From Sorex araneus (Eukaryota; Chordata; Mammalia; Eulipotyphla; Soricidae), in the NCBI RefSeq assembly GCF_027595985.1, contig NC_073303.1, positions 324,627,679 through 324,691,678 on the forward strand: a DNA stretch of 64,000 nt, read 5' to 3'. This document shows positions 31,801 to 46,900 of this stretch, piece by piece. How positions within the stretch are numbered: position 1 is the stretch's first letter; each line of letters starts with the position of its first letter. Both the position numbers and the translations under genes were made by a program. The notes below the pieces were generated by a model, which did no database searches, was not told where the DNA came from, and worked only from the letters and a program-made list of their open reading frames with translations.

Positions 31801-34800
31801 TGAGATTTGCGGCAATGCTATAAAATGTGTCAAGGGCTAGACAGTACACCTGGTATAGGGCTCTTGCCTTGCACACAGTCAATCTGGGTTCAACCCTTGG
31901 CATCAGAGATGAATCCCCCAGCTCTGAGCACCACTGAGTGAAGCCCCCAAAACTAAACCAAAAAAGGTGACAATGATATTGCAACTTCGGGTATTTTAAC
32001 TTTTTAGGAATCTCTGGTAACTATTTTCTCAGATTGGCTACATCCAGAAATCATCAAAAAGAAAGTGATTTCTTCTAACAAGACATTTCCATAAAAACAG
32101 ACTGGCACTGTTTCCATCAGAGCGATAGTCTACTAAGTCAGAACAGAACTATTATTAGCAGGGCACAGCCCACTGAGTTTGACAAGCTTGTTCCAACACT
32201 GTTTCCTTTTCTGCCATGGACTGGTGACAGAATAACAGCAAAGAGTGCAACAGCAACAATGGCAAAAGGACTGACCCTATGTCCAAAACAAACCACATAC
32301 TGGGGCAGGAGTGATAGTACAGCAGGAAGGGCATTGGCCTTGCACGCAGCTGACCTGGGTTTGATCCCTCAGCATCTCATACCCCATGAGCACCACCAGG
32401 AGTAATTCCTGAGTTCAGAGCCAGGAGTAACCCCTGAGCATCGCTGGATGTGACCCAAAAAAGCCAAATACTAAAACTAATTAATAAATAATTAATAAAA
32501 AAATAATTAAAAAAAAAATCAACCAAAAAACAAGCCACATGCCACCTTAAATAGTGAAGCTTGACTCCAATACATCCCCATTCTGCATACTGAAGTGCAA
32601 AAAGGAGGAAAAAAAGCATTTTAACACTTCAAGTCAAATACATCAGAACAAAAAAATTTTACTTTGAAGAGCTGAAGTGATAGTATAGCAGGTAGGGTGC
32701 CTGTCTTCACATAGCTGACCCAGGTTTGATGCCCGGGATCGTGTAAGGTTCCCCTGAGCACTGCCAGGAAGGATCCCTGAGCACAAAGTAAGCCCTGAGT
32801 ACCACTGGGTGTGGCCCTAAACTCAAAACCTATGTGATTAACAAGCAGCTTTCTGTGGTCTATTATTTACTACCAAAAAACCCTTCAGGAAAAGACAAGT
32901 TTGATTTTAACTAAGTCACCAGATACTCCATGCAACTGTCCTTAGAATGAAATGCAGTGAATCTCATTCTTCCACTCTCTGCTACAGTCTTCACTAATGC
33001 TGTGCAAGTTTTAAAGACCTGTGATCAAGCCCAGAAGCAGTACAAGGAGAGGCGTTTGGGGGAGGTACTGACGTGATTCTGGAATTGTGCCGGCACACTT
33101 TCCCACCCGGGAGAGGTTGGGGGGATGCTTCAGAGGGCAGAGCTCCTTGCATCGGCTCCAACAGCACTGCAATGAGATTCAGAAGCATCATCTGTCTCCT
33201 GCAGCCTTAGTCAGCAGAGCTCCGGGGAGGCCCCGGAGGGACATCAGGACACATTCTGAGAGTCAGGCACAACCACAGCCTGGGAAGGACACTGAATTAT
33301 TAACACTGAGACGTCTTTCCCAGGCCACAATGCGTCACTACCTAATGGTGGCTGTGCTCCTTTGCAAGGCCAACTCTTCATCAGGAAGGATCTCCTTCAG
33401 AGGTGCTAGCCACACAGGGTGTCATACCTGGAGTTCTTCGAAAGTTGGTCATTCTTTTAAAGAATTTATAATTAAGGACCAGAGCAACAGGACGGCAGGG
33501 AGAGCGTTTGATTTGCAAGTGGCTGACCAGGGTTTGATCCCTGGCATCCCATATGGTCCCCTGAGCACCACCAGGAATAACCCCAGAGCATCTCTAGGTG
33601 TGACACAAAAAGCAAAACAAACAAAACCCACCAACTTATAATTATTATGACAGTTTCTTTGAAAGCTACTTTGGACCAGTTTTGGAGTTTAAAAAAATTG
33701 GCAACAATGTGCAAGTCTGCTGCTTTTCATTCAGGTGTCAGCAGAACAAGAAATAACCATTTTCTGTTACTAAGTATTGAGGAGAGATGTTAATTATTTT
33801 ATAATCAAGCCCCAAACCCAAACTACAAACAGTAAACATATAAGAACACAGAAATCCTTAAAGTGGGTTAGGGAGAGTGACAGGTGACTAGGTGCAGACA
33901 TTACCTCAGATACCTCCCGGAGGCAAGCAATGTTGACTCAGCAGCAGCTGTGACCCAGCCAGGGACACGGATGGAGAATGAAGGCATGGCACTAACACTC
34001 AAGCATTAGGTGACCGGTGACGCCACAGATGAGGCAGCGATTAGCGCGGATGAAAGCACATACACACACACGGTGGACACACACTCAGAGCTGAGGTGAC
34101 CTGCCGAGAGGAGTTAGTAAGCTGAGTATGCTGCAGACGGGGGGACGAAAACCAAACAGGGTTCTCCGAACGCCTCACCTTGGCCATGGCGAGACCGCCA
34201 CCAGAACACGCTACCCCCACCCCCCAACAGGTGAACCTTGCAGTGCCGCCGCTGTAGGGGCTCCTAGGCACACAGTGGGGCCTGCCTCAGTCCTGACTGG
34301 GATGTGACAGAGGAGTGGCTGGGTGACGGCGGGCACCAGTGGCCCAGCAGGAAGCAGCATACATCCCGCAGCTGCTGGGCTCCCAGGGCCGCAAGCAGCG
34401 AGCCTGGAAGCAGGCGGGGCCGAATCTGGCCAGGAATGTACTCGAGTGACTCCGACTGCCTTCAAATAAAGCCTGGCTCGAGCCTCTAAGCCATCACTTC
34501 GGGGGGTGGGGGGGGCAGCCAGGACTTATGTCAAATGACTGGAAAACAGGCATACAGAGAAAGGTTCAAACCTGGCCTCCTTAAAGCAAACACTTTCCAC
34601 TACTCGTGGTGTACAAATGCAATGGGGAATAAAACTGGCCCCCAAATTCTTTCTTGCAGAAAACACTGTTCATTTTTTTCCTTTAATGAGCAAATGAAAA
34701 AGAAAAGTAGGACAAACCAGCTCAAAGTTAATTTCGTTAGACAAGCATATGGATTGTTAGCACAGAGAAGTTAGTGGGGAGAGCTAGGTGTTCCAACTTA

Positions 34801-35372
34801 CCAGATCTGTAATCTAATTTTCTTTCCTCGGAGCTCAACAGTTTTTATTTTAAAATCAACACCTGTAAATAAAAGAAATGAAGATTAAGCAGAGAACAAT
34901 AAAGATGCAATTATGTCACACACAAAAAAAACCCCCATCTTCCTTATAAACGACAGTACTGACAGAACATGAGGAACTGCCACCACCCGTTCCCAAGGGG
35001 AAACAGGAGCACAGCCATATCTGTGACTGGTCGTGTGCTCAGCCTGATACCAAACTGCTGCTCCCCCGTATAACTGTTCAGCATGTTATTAAAAATATAA
35101 TCACTACTTGTAAGTTTAGCATAAAAAGTATTTTACAAATATTTGTATATGATAAGTTTCCTAAAAAATAACTTTAAAAATATTTATTTTTTTAAAAAAC
35201 TTTTTAACTGAATCATTTTGAGACAGACTATTACAAAGCTGTTCATGATTGGATTTCAGGCATACAGTGACCCAACACCCATGCCTTAACCAGTGTACAT
35301 TTCCCAGCACCAGCGTCCCCAGGTTCCCTCTCATCATTCTACACTCCCCGCCCCCTATATGGCAGGCGCCCC

Positions 35373-35403
<31 letters not shown>

Positions 35404-37929
35404 GACTCCCCACCCCACTTTTTGGGCATTGTGGTTTGCAATACTGACACTGAAAGTTTATCAAGAATATCCCTTTACGTACTTAGCGTGATTATTGTCA
35501 TACTGGTCTTTTCTATCTTACCTAACCTCAGCCACGCACACCCCTGTGGTTAGTTCCAACCACTGACCAGTCCTTCTAGCCCTGTTTTCTTTAGCCATGG
35601 ATATTATCCTTCTACTATATAACAGATGACTTTAAATAAAAGAATGCAATCATGAGAAAAATTCCTGAACAGTAAAATGTCATCTTGGTGTCAAACAGCC
35701 TTAGTCCATTTCCTGGGCACTTTGGCTTTTTGGCTGTTGTAGTCCTTTCTTTGGGGGCCACACCTGGCTCAGCACTCCCTCAGTGCCGGGGGTGGGTGGC
35801 TGGCTGTGGGGTTCAGCCGGGCCTCCCAAGTGCAAAGCACACCCCCAGCTGAGCCATCTCTCAGGCCTCAACAATCTAAGTCTGAATTTAGATTATTACT
35901 ACGTTTCTGGCATCCACAAAATAAGCAGCTAACTATAAATAATCTTTTTATTATACAGCCAAAACTGTGGATAAGTATTTTTATTCATAAACAAACATAC
36001 CTTATTTAAATTTATTCATCTTGCTATTAATATTAAATCATGTAGCACTTTGTCCCTTTTGAATCCTTGACGCTTCAGATAACTTTTATCTATTTGTTCT
36101 ATTTTTGGGGGGGCTCACACCCCGCTACACCAAGGGATGCACGGGAGCCCATACGTGGGTACCAGGATGCAACTGTTGGATTCCTGCATGGTAAGCACCT
36201 TACGGGCCATCCTCTCTTTCCAGTCCTCAGATACATTTCTTAATCCAACTTTTCTTCTGTCTATGCGATATGATTCTAAAGCAAAACTTAAGGGGCTGGC
36301 GGTTCAGCAGATAGGGCTCCTACCTTGCATGCAGCTGAGCCAGATTTAATCCCCAGCACCTCATATGGTCCTCAAGCACTGCCAAGAGTAACTGCTGAGT
36401 GTGGAGTCAGGAATAAGCCCTGAGCATTGCTGGGCATGGCCCGCAAGTTAACTCAACAAAAACCTTATTTCCAAACTATTTTTTCAGTTTTCCCACTGTA
36501 TCACTGTATCATTGTCATCCCATTGTTCATCGATTTGCTTGAGCGGGCACCAGTAACGTCTCCATCGTGAGACTTCTTACTGTTTTTGGCATATCGAATA
36601 CACCACGGGTAGCTTTCTGGCTCTCCAAGAGGGACAGAGGAATCGAACTCCGGTCGGCTGCGTGCAAGGCAAATGCCCTACCGATGTGCTACCGCTCCAG
36701 CTCCTTTTTCACAAAGAGCAATAAACTAAAAGGCTGCCACCTAGATCCAGAGGCTGATGGTGACTGCCAACAGCCCTGGGCTCCCTGGTGTGGCCTGTAC
36801 AGGGTCCCAGAGTGGACACGCAAAGGACTCAGGCACCCACTCCCGGGCCCTTACTGCAGGGTCTGATGCTGAGCTGACGGTGAGGCAACAGACATATGGC
36901 TGCCCTCTGTGAATAGCAGGACACACGTCTGCGCAGAAGTGGCAGGCACCAGAAAACAGAGTGGGCAGAAGTCCATGGCAGTTCGGTTCTGCACCTCTCA
37001 CTCCGACAATATTTCAGACGCCACCCAGCCTGAGCTGATGGATTCAATTTCACTTTCAGTTCTGTGGCTGATTTGCTTTCAGAAGTCAGATGACAGCCTG
37101 CAAACAGGAAGCTGGTTTGTGCACCAGCAAAACTCTTGAGTTCCCGAATGACTCAACTGAAAGACAACAACAAGACTAAAGCCAGAGCCTCCAAGGCACA
37201 GTACAGAGATAATGGCTTTGTCTCAAATCTTAAAATCACAGCTCAGTGACAAAAACAAACACTGGCCCCCCTCAAAGAAATCCTGTTTCTCAGCCATCAG
37301 CATGAAGTTAAGGCCTCCCCACATTATTCTGTGATGACAATTTATAAATGAAAGCCCTGTTTTGTCATCACTCTATATTCTATTTCACTGTTGTTTTGAG
37401 GGTCTCGTTTATTAGCTTTCGCTGATGGTTGGGGAGACCTTCAAAAGGCTGAGTGCAAGTTCTGCGTGCAGGAGGTCCGCCGTGTCCCTGCCACTACAAG
37501 GTCTCCCGAGAACCACTGGAGCCACCCCATGCACAAAGTTGGAAGTAGACCTAAGCTCTGTTGGTTCTGGCTCAAAAAGAAAACCCAAAAAGCTCTCAGG
37601 CCCGAATAGTTCTGATCAAGGAAGCTGTTAACTTTTATAAAACTTGTCCCAGGGACCGCTAGTTTACTGAAATTGACTGGTTAATATCTCTTCGAAGGTG
37701 TTTCAAGTAAACTCAAAGAACTCCTTAAAAAAAGCAAGTAAGTAAACTTTGCTTTGATTAGGTGGCATTCTCTGTGACAGAAATTGTTCTGAGCCTGAAC
37801 AGGCCAGACACTATTCCTACCAATGTCCTCAACTTAGTAATTCTATAGTAGGACTGTTTTGTAACAAAGTTTAATGAACAAAAAAGAAAGGTCACTGATA
37901 TTCCAAATCAGGAAATATCACCATGTAAC

Positions 37930-37963
<34 letters not shown>

Positions 37964-40900
37964 GAGAAACAAACTAAAGATGAGACACAACTTAAAAAAA
38001 ATTAAGAATCTGGGCCAGAGAGATAGTACAGCATTTGCCTTGTACACGACCATCCCAGATTCAATTCCTGAGCTAAGAGCTAGGAATAACCACTGAGCAT
38101 TGCTGAGTGTGTCCCACCCAAAAAACAAACAACAACAACAAAAACTGGAAAAAAAATAAAGAACTGGGAATCTGTTTAGCCAAGTCAAGATAAGTTTCAA
38201 CTTTGCAACTGTGTATCTCAAGGTGATTCAATTTTAAAAAAATGAGAGACACATTGTTACAGGCCGTAGATAAATAACTGAAATAAAATACAACAGCGAG
38301 GGGCTGAGAATATGTCTCAGGCATAAAGCATTGGATTTCCATGTGTGAGGACCTGAGTTCAATCACTGGCACCAAATAATAATAATCAAAAGTCCTCTCA
38401 AATTCTTCAACGTATCTAATCATCACTATGTAGTCTGAAACTATTGAAAAGTCACATCAAGGCTTGGAAACACACGGTCATCAAAACATACGACAGAGTA
38501 TTTCTAAACACCTTCTTGCACCAAGTAAAACTTCATTCTGGGAACAATATATTCAGTGGTATAGCACACACTGTGGACGCGCACGGCACTGACTCAAGCC
38601 CCAGCAGCACACACCACACATGCAATTCTCTTAGTGTGGGCTGTTTTTAATATTTACAAGCCACAGAAACTACAATGCTCCTTAATAAAAGTAACAACTC
38701 ATCAACAGCCTCAAACCTCAAATAGTGGACTAGTAAAGAGATTCCTGGTATCAGTGCACATAAACAGAAAGGGCAAAAAAGGGTTCTCAACTCATTTCCA
38801 CTCAACTAAGGGGTCGGGATGATAGTAAAGAAGGCAGTGTGCTTCCCTGGCACACCACTGGCCTGGGTTCAACCTTCAGCTGCCCACATGAGCAGTGCCA
38901 GGAACGATCCCTGAGCACCACTGGGTGCAGCCCCCAAACAAACCAAACCAGAGTCCTTTGTGGACAATTTGTCCCCTAGGTTCTTAGCTTACTAGGGGCA
39001 GCTGCCAGTCCCAACATCCCCTCAGCTAATGGGGCCCGTCACTGTCCTAAGCTAGCCCACCTGCGCACTTGGCATGTCAGTACCTTTCTCTGCAGTCTCC
39101 TCTTATAGAGCACCTGGGTCTGCCAGACTGGGCTCCATATGGCCCCTGAGGACCATCACAGTGGGCTGGAAGCTGGAAGCACAGTGGGCTGTCTGGCACA
39201 CAACAGTAAGTAAATTAATCAGAGGAATAGAAGCCGAGCCCATCTCTGTCTGGTGCTGAACACTTTCGGCGAAATGCTGGCTACTTGGTGGTGGTCGGGG
39301 GTGGGGAGAGGGGATTCTGGACTGAGAAGCATACAACAAACTGTACACTTAGGAGAAGAAAGGAGTGACCTATACTCTGTGTCTGCTGCGTGCAGCAGTA
39401 GGTGCATGGGGCCCAGCACACAAGCATCATCCTAGAAACAGCCTCACTGACCCTGAAATCCCTGAGAGACAGGCAGTCCAGGCCAGAGAGCTCAGACGAG
39501 GAGGGCTTTGCCATGCACGTGGCCAGTGCAAGTTCAATCCCCAGCACTGCCAGGAGTGATCCCCGAGTGCAAAGCCAGGAGGATGCCCTGACATAACTTG
39601 AGCATAACCAGGGGTGACCCAAAACCAAAAGAAAAGATGGTGGGCAGTGAACACACACACACCCTCTTCCACACACAGCCCTCGGCCGGTCACTGCCTAC
39701 CACAGCTACAGGGGCTATTCTCCTTGGCCCTGCTCTGCAAGGTGTCAGTGACTGGTGGTCAACTGAGGTCTGAACATAGTAAGATTCTGAGAGAAACTGC
39801 ACCCACATAGCTTTTATTACTGAAGGTCCTATCTATTTTATTATGAATAAAAATTGCCTCGACTATGCCTGATTTTGGCGTAGGGTTGTTTGGGCCATAT
39901 ATGGCGATGTTTGGGGGACCACCTGGTGCCATGGATTTAACCAGGCCACCCAACTGCATGCCGGGCAAGTGCCTTGAACCCCTGAGCTAGCTCTCCGTCT
40001 CCCTAGTTTAAAATCAATCTTTAGGGCCGGAGCGATAGCACAGCATTTGCCTTGCATGCAGCTGACCCAGGTTCAATCCCCGGCATCCCATATAGTCCCC
40101 CAAGCACCACCAGGAGTAATTCCTGAGTGCAAAGTCAGGAGTAACCCCTCAGCATCGCTGGATGTGACCCAAAAAGCAAAAGTATTAAATAAATAAATTA
40201 ACTAAATAAAAAATAAAATAAAATAAATCTTTATCAAGGTCTGGTATGTACACGAAAAAAACAGCACATGCAGGGTTCAAGCACCTGGAGATCTCGGGAG
40301 GTGCTTGAGCCCTGCATGTGCTGTTTAGTTCCCACAGTTTAGCTCCCACAGTGAAGGAAGGCGATTCCATTAGTCACGTAGAGGGAAGTGATCCTGTACA
40401 TGAATCACTCAGGGGGAGGCAGAAGGCTCAAGTACTAGAGAACATGCTCTGCATGTGCTGGGCCCTGAGTTAAGTCTTCAAACTATTGTGCAACCGTTGC
40501 TTATTTTTTCCCCCCTTTTAAATCTTTTTGCTTTCTTTTTGGGCTCTATGCCCAGGGGACCATGCAGCATCAGGAATCAAACCAAGGACACACAAATGCA
40601 AAGTAAGTGCTCACTACCGACACATGTGCCTGGCCCACCTCCTTGCTTTTTCTTGAACTTAACCTTTTTTGTTCCTTTGTTTCAGGGGCTACACCTGGCA
40701 GTGCTGTGGGCTACTTTAATCTCTATGCTTGGGGATCACTCCCATAGAGCGGTGCTCAGGCACCATAGCACTTGGGTGTCTGGCACATACATCCTTTTCT
40801 GGCACTCTCTCCAGCCCAAAGCGTACCAATGCCAAAAAAATACTTAGCTCAGAAAGGAAATAGGTTCCAGACTTATAGCCCCTGAATCAATGGGTTTAGG

Positions 40901-43900
40901 TTTAGGCTGCTCTTTTTAAATCCCAGACATTTCTGACTTTCCCCCTTTAGTAATAATGACAGAGGACATAGGTCACACACTCTGGCACCCAACACACGGC
41001 ATGTTCGTGACCTGATTTCAGGCAGCACTATCACACATTTTACAGATGAAGACACCAGCGCAGAGAAAACAACGTAAGTTGCTTCAAGGTCAAAGCATAT
41101 GCTAGTGGGATGGAGAAGCCAGGTGTAAGTAGAGGGCATTGCTCAGAAAGACTTGGTTATAACTGAAGTCCTGGTGAGAAAGAGGACAATCAGGATGTTC
41201 TGCAAAGACAGAATCACCACAATCAAGACATCAAAGAACAAGCCTTAATGACTTTGCATTGTGTCTGTTTTGTATTTATTTTTCTTTCACAAATCTTAGC
41301 AAAAGGATAAAGAATTGGCCTACTCACTGTGTTAAGATTCTTATATTCCCCTTTTCGGCAGAACTTTTCCAAAACATCACTGTTTTTCGTTCTACTGGGC
41401 CGTAAGAAGTTACAAAATCGTCTCTGCATATTCTTTTGCAGCAGCAAAAATAACAGTATGGCTCCTGCCTGTGATCACAGCCAAAAGGACTTCCTCTCTT
41501 CTGCTCTCCTGCTCACTTCCCCCTCCTCCTCCACCAGAAAGTGGAGTTTGCTCTGGCAAGACTTTACTTGACTTAACACTTACAGGAAATTGAAGGGTTT
41601 CGTAGACGCTAATAGGAGCTTCAGTTCAAGCAGAGCTCATCATGTTACTGAGGCTTTATGACAACTATCTTAAGTCTGGACCCCGGCTTTCCACCCAACA
41701 GTGAATGCCACACAGTATGATTCCACTTTTACCATGGAGAAGAGTTTCAGAATTTTCAGCAGGATAAAATAAAGGACCGTGTCAATCTCACATAGACTGG
41801 GGAAACTTAACTGAGGAAGAAGTCAACTGAACCTGAAGAAGGCGAACCTCCCACAGAGGAAGTGGCCACCTGCCAGTGCCCCCCTCAGGCTGTCTCGGCC
41901 TCCAACTCCTGGACTGTCCCCAGGGGCACCCAAATGTGTGCTATGCTTCAAACATGCTCTGCCTACAAGTTATGAGCATTCAAGCATTTTTCACTTAAGT
42001 GAAAAAAAAAAAAAGTTGGACGGTCTCAGAAGCAGTACTAATAAAAGAGCAAACAGACTGTATGTCATCTAAAAAAATCCTAATCAGATCTGAAAATATC
42101 TAATGACATCCTAAATTTTAGGAGCTCTGTCTTTCACTCCAGGTTAGCGATGCTTCCACTCTGGCATACAAAGCCCACCCTGTGTCTGAGACTGCAAGAA
42201 TATAGAGACAGCCCTGCAAGGACGGGAGAGAAGGAAGGCAGAGGGCACAGTCTCTGACGCCAGGGGGAGGAGAGGAGTGTGAATTCAGAACAGGAGGCAA
42301 GTCCGGTTCCACTAAGGAAGTATATTCAGATGAAAGAAGTTCATTTGAAAAAATAATGGGGGGGGGAGAGGGAATAATTCCTTCACAATAAAATGAACTC
42401 TTAGTATGCTTCGTAACTAAGGGCTTTATGTACATCGATTCAATGCAGAATATTCTGTTATAAACTTACTGCAATATTACTACTGTACCCATTATAAGAT
42501 GAAAAACTCAGGGTAACTTCCTCGAAGCCATCAAGGAGCAAAGAATTAGAACAGAGATTTGAACCTGGATGTCTGATTTCAGGGTAGGTTTTTTTTTTTG
42601 GAGGGGGGAGTTGCGGCATTACATCTTGTGGTGCTCAGGGCTTACTCCTGGCTCTGCACTCAGGGACCAATCCTATGGTTTGACAGATATGGGAGACTGA
42701 AGCTGGATTGGAAGCATGCAAGGTAAGTGGCTTACTTGCTGTACTGTGACTCGGGCCCAGCTCTGCATCTAACTCACCTCACAGCCTCACCGAGTCAACG
42801 GGGAGGGAGTTACAAACATATATCCAATATGAGTGAGACACAGTGGCAGCTTGGACAGACTACTCTGTCACGTACTCTGATACAGACAGCAGCCCCCTCC
42901 CTATCTGAACCGAGACCCCCACATCCTTCCTGCTATTTTGGCTCCTTATTGACAAGAGAAGTTAATATTCACGGGGAGAGGGAGATCAAATGGTAGATCA
43001 GTATCATTTTCTTCATATCCAAATCAATCACTAATATTCAGCCCAAGTCTATAAAAAATACAAGGAGCGCCCAATGAATTTTATAACCACATCTCATGTT
43101 TCCATGCAGATGTTTCTATGTCAGGCACATGATACACACAGATGAATGTCCCATATTCACCTGGATGTATTTCAAAGGGATAAGGATTGCTTTTTAAAGT
43201 GGTTTCTTTGGTTTGTCTTGTTTTGTATCTGTCCTATAAATTAGAAGGGCACACAACTGACATTTTTAATTGCCTTTTCTGGACCAGGTACATGGAATTT
43301 TATTCTCATTTACTATACCAGGAGAGTAGAAAAGAGTATTTGTTCTTTTTTTTTTTTAAACCGCAGTGGTAAGAAAACAGAAGTTAAATCACCTGCCTAA
43401 AACTCACACTGATAGCCTGGAGCAGAACTGGGACAAAAGGCCAGGCCCAGCCGCAGAACCTGAGCATCTCTGCCACCAGGCCGAGAGGGCCAGCAGCAAG
43501 GCGAGGAGCACAGTGGACACGCAGGGGTCAGGGCAAAGGTGCTGTTAGTGACAAGGGACGGGGAAGGCTCTTCTTCTCAGCGAAACCTGGAACATAAGTG
43601 TGTGATTATTTAGTGCTCAGTAGAGTCGATGCTGCTTCAGGGAGGGAGGGAAAGGGGGGGGGAAGGGGGGGGAGAGAGAGAGAGAGAGAGAGAAGACTAA
43701 TTCTCATCGAGGGGCCTGTTCCTTCAATGGTTTCCCGAGAACCCCTGGGTTAGGTTGGGGACCTGGGAAATGGAGAGAAGTGCAGGGAAGTGCAGGTTGC
43801 TGGGTAAACTAAGGCCTTCTGTGAGGACTGGCACAAACAGTGGAAGCTTTCAGACCAGGGAGGGAGGAAAGGCACCCTCCAGGGCGCAGAGTCTCACAGG

Positions 43901-46900
43901 TCCTGATGCTCCCTGGTTTTAGAGAACAAGTGTGTTTTAAAAAGCATGATGGGGATCATTAGGTGCATCGTTTTAGTCTGCAGTCTGGTTAGTCTCGTTC
44001 CAAAGATATACAATAAGGAAAAAAGGTGGTGGGGGACCAGCCTTGTGCATAACCATCCCCAGTCAGACCCCTGGCACCACATATGGTCCAGTGCTTTGCC
44101 AGGACTGACCCAACCTGGAATGAGCACTGAGCAATGCTGGGTGTGGGCCAAAATCAAAAACAAAAAAACAAAACGAGATCAATCTCTTCCTCTGTTGAAG
44201 AGCTGCTCAGCATTTTACCTCTTTCCCTGGTTACTTTATAAACTTCGTATGGCCTGTGACCCCGCCCCCCACAGTGTGAAATGAAAGGTCTCATTAGGTC
44301 CAGTCCTATCAAATGACTAACAGCAAAGGTATCCTGGATAAATATAAACGGCCTCTCAATACAAATCTGCTAAGTGTTGACTGAACGCAGCTATGTTTTC
44401 CTTACAAATTCAAACAATTAAAACAAAGAAATCTCACATCCAAGGCGGCCCAGTAACTTGGACCTAAGTTCTCAAAAGGCACCTTCTTAGACTTCAGAGA
44501 GCACCAGCTCCAAGATCAGACAAGATCGGATGCTCTGGGCCAATTAGGTCTCCAAGAACCTGGATTTCTCTTGTGCAGAATTAAACCTCTCTTCCTCACC
44601 GTGAGGTTGAATAGTGAGAGAAAGGCCGCAGACACTTAAGCCGGGCCTTTGAATGGACTTTCAACCTAAACACCCCCATGGGAACTAAATTCCCACTCTC
44701 TTGGAAAGAGTGCTACTTAGCTCCACCAGAAGTGGACAAGAGCTGCATAAGCCGCTCAGCTTAAGGCAACCAACAAATGCAGCACAACACACAGGTGCTG
44801 GCAGGAAAATGCTATGTTCACCACAGTACATCGGTTCTCTTACACGTACTTCTCTCCCTGAGTCATCCAGTCACATCATGTTGGCTGGGAGTTCAAGTGT
44901 GGCTGTGGTGTGGGGACTCTGGACGAACTGCCCTGATTCTCTTTCAAGTGACATACTTAGGCAGCTCCCCACGGCCTGGAACACTCCATTGGAACACAGA
45001 TGAGCAAAATGCAAGCTTAAAGCTGCAATCTAATATCGGATGCTCATCCTGGGCTTGCTGGCAGAAACCGCGGGCCTCCATTCTTAGAACAGCAGCAAAT
45101 CGACATCTTCCCTCGAAAAGGGCCCTTGTGCTGAGAGGTAAAGCTGACCAATCACAGGAGGCCTAAGCTCACTGGTCACACCCATCGGCACCAAGGTCAA
45201 GCCACAGAGAGCTGCTTCAATAAGGCTCTACAGTAAGGATCCTGGGTCTTAGACCCCCGATGCTGCCCTCCCCTAGCCATGTCTGATAAACCACCTGATT
45301 AAATGCCGCCACCTAAAACCCAAGTTTCTTCCCACCTATGCCCCGAACCCTCATCCCAACATAGGACTCCAGGACTGACTGCAGCCGTAAGGGAGCAGGT
45401 CCAGGCTGGGTCCCTGAAGATGCCTGACTCTTGGGGGCCCGGCTGTGAAGTTTCACAAGAGAGGTTCTCAGAATAAATTTCAAGCACTTTCCAATTCTCA
45501 TACTGTCTTTCCTAATTTGGGGTGGCTCTACTCCATTTGAAGTCTTTTTTTAAGGTGAAGTTCATAGCAAGTTTTGTTGTTTTTTTTTAAGCCCTTACTT
45601 AGTTTTAAAACAAAACAAAAACAACTGCAACTCTTAAGTTGGTCTATAGTACTTTGGAGGAAATTTTATTTCTTCAGAAAAATCAGCTTTACTTCAACCA
45701 TTCTTCTACTCATATAAACCAAATATGAAAGGAAACCCTAATAAATATTTAGAGATTTAAGAGTTTTGAGTAACCGGGGGCCGGAGCGATAGCACAGCGG
45801 GTAGGGCATTTGCCTTGCACGCGGCCGACCTGGGTTCGATCCCCGGCATCCCATATGGTCCCCCAAGCACTGCCAGGAGTAATTCCTGAGTGCAAAACCA
45901 GGAGTAACCCCTGAGCATCGCTGGGTGTGACCCAAAAAGAAAAAAAAAAGAGTTTTGAGTAACCAAGACACTGGAATTATTTAGGGTAAGAAATGTAACT
46001 CCTGGAGCATTGTTTTTGATATCCGATACATAGCACTGAAATGAGGACAATGTTAAAATCAATTTCACTAATACCAACCTTCACTGTCTTGATGGGATGC
46101 TACAAGGAAAACAGAAAAGGTGGCCAGCTCCAACTCAAAGTAAGAACTACCACAAGGCAAAATGCACGTGACCGCAGGCCCGGGAGACAGCTCCATAGGG
46201 TGGGTGCTTGCTTGGCATGCAGGAGGCCTGGGTATACTCCCTGGCACCACAGGTGCTCCGAAAACCAAGAGTGACCCCAAATACACCTCCCCCACCAAAC
46301 CCAAACACCAAAACCCAAAGTGTAAATCTCACAATGATCACCCGAAGAAAGGGGCAGTCAAAACGATCATTTCAAGCTGGCCTTAACCACTTGTGCCCCT
46401 ATGATTAAGTTGTTTGCTTCATGTCTTTGCTTCCTCATCTTACTGTAAAATGGGGGTTCTTTCCAGGGTTACTGCAAAACAAAGTACCTTAAGTGGTAGA
46501 GTCTAAGACAAAGGCCGAGGCACCATAATTGTAATTTAACAGTTTTGAGTGTTTTCTAGAAAGCAATACTGCTAGAGTGGGTAGAGTGGGGTGCCACCTG
46601 GCAAAATTATTTATTGATCAATGTAGTGAGGGCTTACTCTTGACCCTGTGTTGGGCGGGGTGGGGGGAACGGGGAACATAAGTGATGCTGGTTACTAAAC
46701 CAGGGCTGGCACATGCAAGGCAAGAACCTTGCATACCCCCATACCATCTCTCAGGTCCCAACCATTCTGAATCAAACAAAATTAGCAGCTAATTTCCAAC
46801 AGCAAGTCAGACATAAAACAAAAGTCAACAAATAATTTTATAGTCTTTGTTTGTCACGGACTGGAGTGATAGCATAGCAGGTAGGGTGTTCACTTGGCAA

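Noticed and set aside
28129..37963. Repeat arrays considered as CRISPR-like
   Set aside because: They are simple microsatellites or minisatellites in a mammalian intron, with no spacer structure and no cas genes.
44490..44540. 5S rRNA-like text ('gatcagacaagatcgg')
   Set aside because: Only a few bases resemble 5S rRNA. The internal control region and the flanks do not match.
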